From: JAVJUS01 sp040220455
GTDB lineage: Bacteria; Pseudomonadota; Alphaproteobacteria; DSM-16000; Inquilinaceae
Direction of reading: 5' to 3'
DNA: 30,879 nucleotides
NCBI GenBank assembly: GCA_040220455.1
Contig: JAVJUS010000067.1
Coordinates: forward strand, 1-30,879
Below the pieces are notes generated by a model. That model saw nothing but the letters and a program-made list of their open reading frames with translations, was not told the origin of the DNA and did no database searches. Made by a program: the position numbers and the translations under genes. Below are positions 25,501 to 30,879 of the stretch, one piece after another. Position 1 is the stretch's first letter; every line of letters begins with the position of its first letter.

Positions 25501-25776
25501 GTCGTCGCGCGTCTCGGAATAGACGTGCTCGACCGCGTCGATGCCCTTGAGGATGTCCTCCAGCGGCTCGGTGACGAGCTCCACCGCGTCCTCGGCGCGC
25601 AGGCCGTCGGCGCGGACATGGACGTCGACCATGGGCACGCTGATCTGCGGCTCCTCCTCGCGCGCCAGCGAGTTCAGCGCGACCACGCCGACCACGATGG
25701 CGGCGAGCAGCAGGAGCGGCGTCAGCGGCGAGGTGATGAAGGCGCGGGTCAGCGCGCCGGACAGGCCGAGCTTCAT
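22507..25776 (-). CDS. RND efflux transporter permease
   Basis: Inner-membrane proton-driven pump subunit of the AcrB/HAE type. The 1089-residue protein has the RND plan: N-terminal helix (PLTPLLLLAAIVVGVVAL), a large periplasmic loop, six helices, a second periplasmic loop, and six more helices. GILVDDAIVVVENIDRHW carries the Asp-Asp pair of the proton relay in helix 4. In helix 10 the usual lysine position reads Arg (GIIVRNSILLVDFIRN), as in a sub-branch of this family. A charged Gly/Glu-rich cytoplasmic insert (GADPEAEPGEEGADAGSGSGHGE) sits between the halves. It is 13 bases downstream of its adaptor. No outer-membrane channel gene is in the window; substrate unknown. Confidence 0.95.
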   Translation of the reverse strand: MKLGLSGALTRAFITSPLTPLLLLAAIVVGVVALNSLAREEEPQISVPMVDVHVRADGLRAEDAVELVTEPLEDILKGIDAVEHVYSETRDDGVVATARFEVGTDADDAILRVHEKIRANMDRIPLGIPEPLIVGRGINDVAILTLTLTPDPSVAERWSDDALDNVAEELLLELRKVENVGLTYRVGGRPDQIRVEPDPERLSLEGITLEQLVEKIENANRSFRIGRMREAGDSLEVVAGQTLQGVPDIGLLLLTASDGRPVYVRDVAEVVVGAAPSEARAWHLRPAGADGPLGTGEEVAGGFEATPAVTIAIAKRAGANAVTIAESVLERLHLVEDRLLPPGIDVVVTRDYGETALEKSDELLFHLALATVSIVALITVMIGWREGAVVAVVIPTTILLTLFASWMLGYTINRVSLFALIFSIGILVDDAIVVVENIDRHWQMRDGRSKVRAAIEGVAEVGNPTIVATLTVIAALLPMMFVSGLMGPYMSPIPANASAAMVFSFFVAVTVTPWLMLRLSGGRKHGADPEAEPGEEGADAGSGSGHGEAGGGRIGRLYTAVARPLLRGRARSAAFLALVAVATLASMVLFATRDVTVKLLPFDNKSELQVVADLPEGAAVEETERVLFAAADRLAEVPEVIGMQAYAGTAAPFNFNGLVRHSYLRANPEQGDLAVMLAPKGERDRASHAIALDIRDRLADLPAPEGTVVRVVEVPPGPPVLATLLAEIYGPDAETRRAAAAEVRAAFEAVDFVVDVDDSLGQPADRLRFAIDQENLEYHGVEQEAVYDTLAAILGEVPVGYSHRGAGKDPIAIVIRLPAEALFPSERLLATPVPGARGIVELGDVVRVTREPASFPRFRHNGRDAVMVMGELAGAYEAPIYGMLAVADRLEQAGSDIAIKLHGQPADESVPTLLWDGEWEITWVTFRDMGAAFMVALLGIYLLVVAQFGSFKLPLVILVPVPLTLIGILIGHWLFGAAFTATSMIGFIALAGIIVRNSILLVDFIRNRWDGTTSLRDVLLEAGAIRFKPILLTALAAMIGAAFILADPIFQGLAISLLFGLASSTALTVLVIPAIYVLLRDDGKGMGAG

Positions 25777-25789
25777 GGGGAGGGCCGCC

Positions 25790-26794
25790 TCAGGCGTCGG
25801 GGGAGGGCGGGACGATCACGTCGCCCGCGCGCAGGCCGGACAGGATCTCGACCGGCTTCTCGATGCCGTCGACCGACACCGGCAGGCCCGTGCGCACGAC
25901 AACTTCGCGGCCGTCCTCCAGGCGCGCGTAGTCGAGCCCGAAGCGGGAGAAAACATAGGCTCGCGGAATGACCACGGCCTCGCGGGTGCCCGCGGCGACA
26001 TGAACGCGGATACGCTCGCCGACGAAGAAGTCGCCCAGCCCCGGCACGTCGGCGTCGGCCACCACCCGACCCCGGTCGAGGCGCGGATAGACCTGGCTGA
26101 CGCGCCCTTCGCGCAGGCCGTCAAGCTCCTCCGGAGCCATGGGTCCGCTGCCGACCAGCACCGGATCGCCCTCGGCGATGAAGCGGGCATGACGCTCGGG
26201 CAGGTAGAGGCGCAGGACGTAGCGCTCCGCAGCGATAGTCGCCAGCGGCTCGCCCGGCAGCAGGACCGTGCCGTCGACCGCTTGGACGTCGAGCACGCGG
26301 CCCGCCTCCGGCGCGCGGATCTCGCCCTGGCCGATGCGCTCGGCCGTCGCCTCGCGCTCCGCCCGGGCGGCAGCGAGCTGGGAGGTCACCACGTTCACCG
26401 CCGTGCGCGCGTCGTCGAGGCTCGCCTGCGGAACCGTGCCGGTGGCGCGCAGGCGCTCGGCGCGCTCCAGATCGGTGCGCGCCTGGTCGAGCTGGCTTTC
26501 CAGCGCGGCCACCCGGGCGTCGAGCGCGGCCAGCGTCTGGACCAGGCTCTCGTCGCGCACGGTGCCGAGCAGGGCGCCCGCCGCCACCGCGTCGCCCTCG
26601 TCGATGGCGATTCCGTCGATCGTTCCGCCGATCCGCGCGCGGGCCGTGACGGTGTCCACGCTCTCCACCGTCGCGAAGACGGCCTTGAGGTCCTCCACCG
26701 GGCGGAGCGCGACCTCGAAGGACTGGGCGGCGGCGGGGCTCGCGCCCGACACGACGAGACCCAGAACGGTTGCGAGGCGGACGAGACGGCGCAT
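25790..26794 (-). CDS. RND efflux periplasmic adaptor (membrane fusion protein)
   Basis: Periplasmic subunit linking the permease to an outer-membrane channel. From ATG 26794 it has 334 residues with a clear signal peptide (MRRLVRLATVLGLVVSGASPAAAQ). Family order is visible: first half of the lipoyl domain (ARARIGGTIDGIAIDEGDAVAAGALLG), a coiled-coil hairpin (about 80-150, LDARVAALESQLDQARTDLERAERL), the second lipoyl half (IRAPEAGRVLDVQAVDGTVLLPGE), a beta-barrel, and a membrane-proximal end. The frame is open upstream to 26893 but that region is promoter. It is cotranscribed with the permease and divergent from the ArsR-type repressor. Confidence 0.93.
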   Translation of the reverse strand: MRRLVRLATVLGLVVSGASPAAAQSFEVALRPVEDLKAVFATVESVDTVTARARIGGTIDGIAIDEGDAVAAGALLGTVRDESLVQTLAALDARVAALESQLDQARTDLERAERLRATGTVPQASLDDARTAVNVVTSQLAAARAEREATAERIGQGEIRAPEAGRVLDVQAVDGTVLLPGEPLATIAAERYVLRLYLPERHARFIAEGDPVLVGSGPMAPEELDGLREGRVSQVYPRLDRGRVVADADVPGLGDFFVGERIRVHVAAGTREAVVIPRAYVFSRFGLDYARLEDGREVVVRTGLPVSVDGIEKPVEILSGLRAGDVIVPPSPDA

Positions 26795-26892
26795 GGCGGC
26801 GGCTTTCGGCTGTCGGATCCCCGGCCCCGAGCGTAGGCACCCCCCACGCATCGGGACCAGGAAGACGCTTGCCCTTAGGGGCTTCGAATTCA

Positions 26893-26928
26893 CTTGCTCA
26901 ATGTATTACACTTCACTAAATTAGCAAG
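26893..26928. promoter_or_regulatory. Palindromic overlapping divergent promoters
   Basis: CTTGCT (26893-26898) and AGCAAG (26923-26928) are inverse copies in an AT-rich island. To the right, TTGCTC (26894-26899), a 17-base spacer and TAAATT (26917-26922) form a promoter whose start point would be at or next to the ATG at 26930. To the left, TTGCTA with a 16-base spacer and TACATT forms a promoter towards the adaptor gene. A repressor bound at the palindrome would cover both. The ATTACA and AATGTA words resemble the AT-rich sites used by BigR-type repressors, recalled only in general form. Confidence 0.55.
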
Positions 26929-26929
26929 C

Positions 26930-27277
26930 ATGAATATAGAGGCCATGGAGCGCAATGCGGGCGAGGCCGCACGGCTCCTCAAGGCGATGAGCAATCCGAA
27001 CCGCCTCCTGGTCCTGTGCCGGTTGAGCCAGGGCGAGCGGTCGGTCGGCGAGCTGGGCCGCGAGCTGGGGTTGAGCCAGTCGGCCCTGTCCCAGCACCTC
27101 GCCCGGCTGCGGGCGGAGGGGCTGGTGACGGCGCGGCGGCGATCCCAGTCGGTGTTCTACGCCCTGTCGAGCCCGGATGTCCGCCTGCTCATCGACTTGC
27201 TCGAGGCCCGATTCTGCGCGCTGCCCGACAACGAGGAGCCGCCGCGCCCGACCCCGCCCCCGAGCCGGTCATCGTGA
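26930..27277 (+). CDS. ArsR-family persulfide-sensing repressor of BigR/SqrR type
   Basis: Winged-helix repressor. The 115-residue product from ATG 26930 has the ArsR fold: RLLKAMSNPNRLLVLCRLSQGERSVGELGRELGLSQSALSQHLARLRAEGLVTARR. Two cysteines only: Cys30 in LLVLCRL and Cys96 in ARFCALP. Their 66-residue separation equals that of Cys41 and Cys107 in Rhodobacter SqrR, the pair that forms a tetrasulfide bridge with sulfide-derived persulfides. The metal-binding ELCVC motif of ArsR/SmtB is absent. The next gene is an SQR-type flavoprotein. There is no ribosome site before the ATG, so the message may be leaderless. The tail is Pro/Ser-rich. Confidence 0.88.
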   Translation: MNIEAMERNAGEAARLLKAMSNPNRLLVLCRLSQGERSVGELGRELGLSQSALSQHLARLRAEGLVTARRRSQSVFYALSSPDVRLLIDLLEARFCALPDNEEPPRPTPPPSRSS

Positions 27278-27304
27278 CCGGCCGGCCTTAGGAGGAGAAA
27301 CGCC

Positions 27305-28654
27305 ATGTCCCGCATCGTCGTCCTGGGGGCCGGTCTCGGCGGCATTCCGATGGCCCTGGAGCTGCGCGAGACGCTGGCAAGCGCCCACGCGATCACGGTC
27401 GTCAGCGACCGCGACACCTTCCAGTTCGTGCCCTCCAACCCGTGGGTCGCCGTCGGCTGGCGCACGGCGGAGGACATCACCGTGCCGCTGGCGCCGATGT
27501 TCGCGCGCAAGGGGATCGGCTTCACCGCCGCCGGCGCGACGCGGCTGCACCCGGAGGAACGTCGGATCGACCTCGGCGACGGGTCGAGCCTCGACTACGA
27601 CTACCTGGTCATCGCCACGGGCCCGAAGCTGGCCTTCGACGAGATCGAGGGCTTCGGCCCCGTGGCGAACGGCGGCGTCGGCGGCACCCGGTCGGTCTGC
27701 CATGTCGACCACGCGGTCGCGGCGAGCGCGGCCTGGGAGGCGTTCTGCGCCGATCCCGGGCCGATCGTGGTCGGCGCGGTGCAGGGCGCGAGCTGCTTCG
27801 GCCCGGCCTACGAGTTCGCCATGATCATGGATACCGACCTGCGTCGGCGGAAGATCCGCGACAAGGTGCCGATGACCTTCGTGACATCGGAGCCCTATAT
27901 CGGCCATCTCGGCCTCGGCGGCGTCGGCGACACGAAGGGGCTGCTGGAGAGCGCCTTTCGCGACCGCACGATAAAGTGGATCACCAACGCCAAGGTCGAC
28001 CGGTTCGAGGCCGACGCGGTCCAAGTCACCGAAATCGACGACGAGGGCGCGGCCAAGCGCAGCCATTCACTCGACAGCCGGTTCACGATGATGCTGCCCG
28101 CCTTCAAGGGCGTCGACTGCCTGTTCGCCGGGGACGGCTCGGTGATCGAGGGGCTGACCAACCCGCGCGGCTTCGTCACCGTGGACAAGCACCAGCGCAA
28201 CGCCCGCTATCCGGAGATCTACGCCATCGGGGTCGGGATCGCGATCCCGCCCTACGAGAAGACGCCGGTGCCCGTCGGAGTGCCGAAGACCGGCTACATG
28301 ATCGAATCCATGGTCAGCGCGACGGCGGCCAACATCGCGGAGTGCGTGGCCGGCGAGACGCCGAGCCACGAGGCGACCTGGAGCGCGATCTGCCTGGCCG
28401 ATTTCGGGGATTCGGGCGTCGCCTTCGTGGCCATGCCGCAGATCCCGCCGCGCAACGTCAACTGGGCGAGCCAGGGGCGCTGGGTCCATCTCGCCAAGGT
28501 GGCGTTCGAGAAGTACTTCCTGCGCAAGGTCCGCCGCGGCGTGAGCGAGCCGGTCTACGAGAAGTACGTGCTCAAGCTCATGGGCATCAGCCGCCTGCGC
28601 GACCGCATCCTGCACAAGCCGCCCTCCGAGCCCCCGGCGGCACCGGCGGAATGA
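27305..28654 (+). CDS. sqr: Sulfide:quinone oxidoreductase-type flavoprotein
   Basis: FAD enzyme expected to oxidise sulfide to sulfane sulfur and pass electrons to quinone. The 449-residue product has the N-terminal FAD motif VVLGAGLGGIP, DYLVIATGP, and FAGDGS near 275. Cysteines at 132 (SVCHVDH) and 164 (GASCFGPAYEF) are 32 residues apart, as in characterised SQRs; the third is probably Cys363 in AICLADFGDSGVAF. KTGYMIESM and a C-terminal amphipathic region (KVAFEKYFLRKVRR) that anchors SQR to the membrane are also present. A strong GGAGGAG site precedes the ATG, 27 bases after the repressor gene. The DUF2892 gene follows. Chlorobium-type flavocytochrome or ferredoxin reductase roles are less likely. 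Confidence 0.85.
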   Translation: MSRIVVLGAGLGGIPMALELRETLASAHAITVVSDRDTFQFVPSNPWVAVGWRTAEDITVPLAPMFARKGIGFTAAGATRLHPEERRIDLGDGSSLDYDYLVIATGPKLAFDEIEGFGPVANGGVGGTRSVCHVDHAVAASAAWEAFCADPGPIVVGAVQGASCFGPAYEFAMIMDTDLRRRKIRDKVPMTFVTSEPYIGHLGLGGVGDTKGLLESAFRDRTIKWITNAKVDRFEADAVQVTEIDDEGAAKRSHSLDSRFTMMLPAFKGVDCLFAGDGSVIEGLTNPRGFVTVDKHQRNARYPEIYAIGVGIAIPPYEKTPVPVGVPKTGYMIESMVSATAANIAECVAGETPSHEATWSAICLADFGDSGVAFVAMPQIPPRNVNWASQGRWVHLAKVAFEKYFLRKVRRGVSEPVYEKYVLKLMGISRLRDRILHKPPSEPPAAPAE

Positions 28655-28708
28655 CCCCGTCGGCGCCGCCCGCCCCTTCCCGCTCCCCCTGAACGGAAAG
28701 AGACCGCC

Positions 28709-28912
28709 ATGACCATCGACCGCATCGTCCTCGCCTTCGCCGGGAGCGTCATCCTGGCGAGCCTGGTCCTGTCCCAGTTGCACTCGCCGCTGTGGCTGTG
28801 GCTGACCGCCTTCGTCGGCGCCAACATGCTGCAGTCGGCCTTCACCCGCTGGTGCCCGCTGGCCCTGATCCTGCGCGGCATGGGCGTGCGCTCGGGCGTG
28901 GCGTTCGAATAG
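28709..28912 (+). CDS. DUF2892 (YgaP-type) small membrane protein
   Basis: 67 residues, two hydrophobic helices (IVLAFAGSVILASLVL and LWLWLTAFVGANMLQSAF) followed by the family end FTRWCPLALILRGMGV. This is the transmembrane domain found fused to rhodanese in YgaP and free in sulfide operons. The cysteine in TRWCPL is the conserved one. GGAAAGAG precedes the ATG. It follows sqr by 54 bases and belongs to the same operon. The molecular role is unproven; transport or handling of sulfane sulfur is a common proposal. Confidence 0.85.
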   Translation: MTIDRIVLAFAGSVILASLVLSQLHSPLWLWLTAFVGANMLQSAFTRWCPLALILRGMGVRSGVAFE

Positions 28913-29047
28913 ACCGCCGGGGCTGCCCGGCACGGGCGGACCGCGCGGGCGCGCCGGCTTGAAGGCGGCCGCCCGGCGCGTCATGCTCGCGCGCCGGGCC
29001 CGGTGGCGCCGGCGCCCGATCGTTCCCCCGGCCCGGAGCCCGCCCCC

Positions 29048-30586
29048 ATGGCCGCGCTGCTGGCGCTCGCGCCGATCGCGCTGATCCTCGCCCTGATGGT
29101 CGGCCTCGGCTGGCCCGCCGCCCGGGCCGGGCTCGCCGGGCTGGCCGTGACGATCCCGGTCGCGATCCTGGGCTTCGACTACGGCACCGCGACCCTGCCG
29201 GCGCTGGGCCCGGCGCGGGCGACGGCCGGCGCACTGATCGAGGCCGGGTTCACCGCCGCGACGATCCTGTGGATCATCTTCCCGGCCCTGTGCCTCTACC
29301 AGCTCCAGCTCGTCGGCGGCGCCTTCGAGACCCTGCGCGGCCGGCTGGTCGGGCTGAGCGACGACCGCCGCCTGCTGGCCGTGCTGGTCGCCTGGTTCTT
29401 CGGCCTGTTCATGGAGGGTGCCGCCGGCTTCGGCACGCCGGTCGCGCTCGCCGCGCCGATCCTGGTCGGCATCGGCTTCACGCCGCTCAACGCCCTGGCG
29501 ATCGTCCTGGTCGGCCACGCCGCCGGGGTGTCGTTCGGTGCGATCGGCACGCCGGTGCTGCCCCAGATCGCCGCGACCGGCCTGCCGGGCCTCGACATAT
29601 CACGGGCGACGGGCTTCCTGCACGCCGTGCTCGGCTGGATCCTGCTGGTCTTCGCCCTGCGGCTCGCCGAGCGGGAGGAGACCGGCGCGCGGCGCCGGTT
29701 CCCCTGGGTCCCGGCCGGGCTGGCGGCGCTTTGCTTCCTGCTGCCCTTCCTCGCCATCGCGGCCTTCGTCGGGCCGGAGCTGCCGACGCTGGGCGGCGCG
29801 CTGGCCGGCGGCGTCGCCTTCGTCGTCCTCCTGCGCCGGATGCGCGCGCGGTCGGCCGCCGGATCCGAGTCGGCGGCAGCCGAGAGCGACGGCGGCGGGG
29901 GCCTCGGCCCGCTGATGCGCGCGGTGCTGCCCTATCTGGTCTTGCTCGTGCTGATCCTGGCGACCCGGCTGGTCGGGCCACTGCAGGAGGCGCTGCGGGC
30001 GGTCGAGCTGCGCTGGGCGCTGCCGGGCGGCTTCGACGGCGCCTTCGAGCCGCTCTACCACCCGGGCACGCTGCTGATGGCGGGCTTCCTGATCGGCGGC
30101 GCGCTCCAGGGACGCGACGCCGGGGAATTGGGCCGCGCGGCGGCCATCGTCGCCCGCCGCCTGCCGCCCGTGGCGATCGCGCTGGTCGCGATGCTGAGCC
30201 TCGCCGGGCTGATGGTGCACGCCGACATGATCGCCCTGCTGGCCGAGACGGCGGCGGCCCGGCTCGGCCCGGTCTGGCCCTGGATCGCGCCGCTGGGCGG
30301 CGTCCTGGGCACCTTCGTCACCGGCTCGGCGACGGCGTCGAACATCCTGCTGACGGACTTCCAGGCCGCCACGGCGGCCCGGCTCGACCTGCCGCTGGTC
30401 TGGCTGGTGGCGGCCCAGGGCTTCGGCGCGGCGGTGGGCAACATGATCTGCCCCCACAACATCGTCGCCGGCGCCGCGACGGTGGGCCTGCAGGGGCGCG
30501 AGGGCCAGGCCCTGCGCCTGACCCTGCTGCCCGCCGCCGTCTACGTCGCCGCCGGCGGCACCCTGGTCTTCCTGCTGGTGAGCTGA
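29048..30586 (+). CDS. L-lactate permease family transporter
   Basis: Inner-membrane transporter of the LctP family (TC 2.A.14), normally lactate or glycolate with protons. From ATG 29048 it has 512 residues and about 12-14 hydrophobic helices. Family signatures are TILWIIFPALCLYQLQ, FMEGAAGFGTPVALAAPILVGIGF, GHAAGVSFGAIGTPV and, near the C-terminus, GTFVTGSATASNILLTDFQ and GNMICPHNIVAGAATVGL. An in-frame GTG at 29003 would add an unlikely Pro-rich leader. It lies 135 bases after the DUF2892 gene on the same strand, but the gap is GC-rich and the function unrelated, so it is probably separate. Confidence 0.93.
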   Translation: MAALLALAPIALILALMVGLGWPAARAGLAGLAVTIPVAILGFDYGTATLPALGPARATAGALIEAGFTAATILWIIFPALCLYQLQLVGGAFETLRGRLVGLSDDRRLLAVLVAWFFGLFMEGAAGFGTPVALAAPILVGIGFTPLNALAIVLVGHAAGVSFGAIGTPVLPQIAATGLPGLDISRATGFLHAVLGWILLVFALRLAEREETGARRRFPWVPAGLAALCFLLPFLAIAAFVGPELPTLGGALAGGVAFVVLLRRMRARSAAGSESAAAESDGGGGLGPLMRAVLPYLVLLVLILATRLVGPLQEALRAVELRWALPGGFDGAFEPLYHPGTLLMAGFLIGGALQGRDAGELGRAAAIVARRLPPVAIALVAMLSLAGLMVHADMIALLAETAAARLGPVWPWIAPLGGVLGTFVTGSATASNILLTDFQAATAARLDLPLVWLVAAQGFGAAVGNMICPHNIVAGAATVGLQGREGQALRLTLLPAAVYVAAGGTLVFLLVS

Positions 30587-30614
30587 GCCGGAGTCCTCCG
30601 ACGCCCGATCGCCG

Positions 30615-30879
30615 CTACCGCGCGCCCTCCGGCTCGGCGTCGCGATCCGGCCCGGCGCGGCTGACCGGCGCCGTGTCGGCCGGGGAAGGGGCGGGCGCGG
30701 GCGCGGGCGATGGCGCGCTGCCCGCCGTCCCGCCCGGGCGGTCCGCCGGCCGGTCGTCGCGCACCATGTGCATCGGCGGGGCGGAGCCGTCCTTGTCCTG
30801 GCCCATGTAAAGGGTGAGGTGCGGGAACGGGATCTCGATGCCGTTCTCGTCGAAGACCTCCTTGACCGCCTCGTTGTAG
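30615..30879 (-). CDS. MscS-family mechanosensitive channel (C-terminal end only)
   Basis: The minus-strand frame runs in from the right edge. The first visible residues YNEAVKEVFDENGIEIPFPHLTLYMG match the C-terminal cytoplasmic cage of small-conductance mechanosensitive channels, where EVFDENGIEIPFPH is highly typical. The remaining 60 residues are a Pro/Ala/Asp-rich tail (residues like PSPAPAPAPSPAD) without family counterpart. The membrane domain lies outside the window. Confidence 0.85.
   Translation of the reverse strand, partial: YNEAVKEVFDENGIEIPFPHLTLYMGQDKDGSAPPMHMVRDDRPADRPGGTAGSAPSPAPAPAPSPADTAPVSRAGPDRDAEPEGAR

Noticed and set aside
22447..25971. Long plus-strand open frame opposite the RND permease.
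   Set aside because: Product is dominated by Arg, Gly, His and Asp with no domains; it is the complement of a clear RND gene.
1..30879. CRISPR array or defence operon.
   Set aside because: No regularly spaced repeats and no Cas, restriction or toxin-antitoxin pair; the only candidate accessory gene is the phosphoribosyltransferase.

Overview
The window is GC-rich chromosomal DNA from an alphaproteobacterium, most likely of Rhodospirillales type. The clues are the lptA-lptB-rpoN-hpf-ptsN order, a trxB-lsrB pair, a long-form hibernation factor, an ELM1-family protein and a carB-greA pair. All taxonomy here is inferred from protein resemblance and gene order. Both ends cut genes: lptA at the left and an MscS-type channel at the right.

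1-4370: core operon for LPS transport, sigma-54, ribosome hibernation and the nitrogen PTS, all on the plus strand. 4371-5500: a convergent coiled-coil membrane protein gene and a minus-strand non-coding RNA candidate made of eight consecutive perfect hairpins, the last an intrinsic terminator. 5501-8931: lsrB/vtlR-type LysR regulator, thioredoxin reductase and an SDH-family Clp-fold serine proteinase, all minus strand. 9030-13007: three minus-strand genes (a 653-residue protein of unknown function, a 2-oxoglutarate/Fe(II) oxygenase, an ELM1/DUF1022 protein) that look like a surface or glycan-related set. 13123-15032: an Lrp/AsnC regulator with a palindrome upstream, and a chromate transporter. 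15134-19182: carB with a recognisable promoter, then greA.

19183-22506 is the more accessory part. It holds an inverted-repeat-bounded interspersed element, a dihydropyrimidinase gene with a RutR-like operator in front of it, and a lower-GC islet with an orphan phosphoribosyltransferase-domain gene and gene-free flanks. 22507-28912: an RND efflux pair (permease and adaptor) divergent from a BigR/SqrR-type persulfide-sensing repressor, a sulfide:quinone oxidoreductase-type flavoprotein and a DUF2892 membrane protein, the two arms sharing one short AT-rich palindromic control region. 29048-30879: a lactate-permease-family transporter and the end of an MscS channel gene.

The best candidates for something new are the hairpin-array RNA beside lsrB, which sits where AbcR sRNAs sit in Rhizobiales but has a different architecture; the shared sulfide-sensor/RND control region; the 653-residue protein cluster; and the phosphoribosyltransferase islet.
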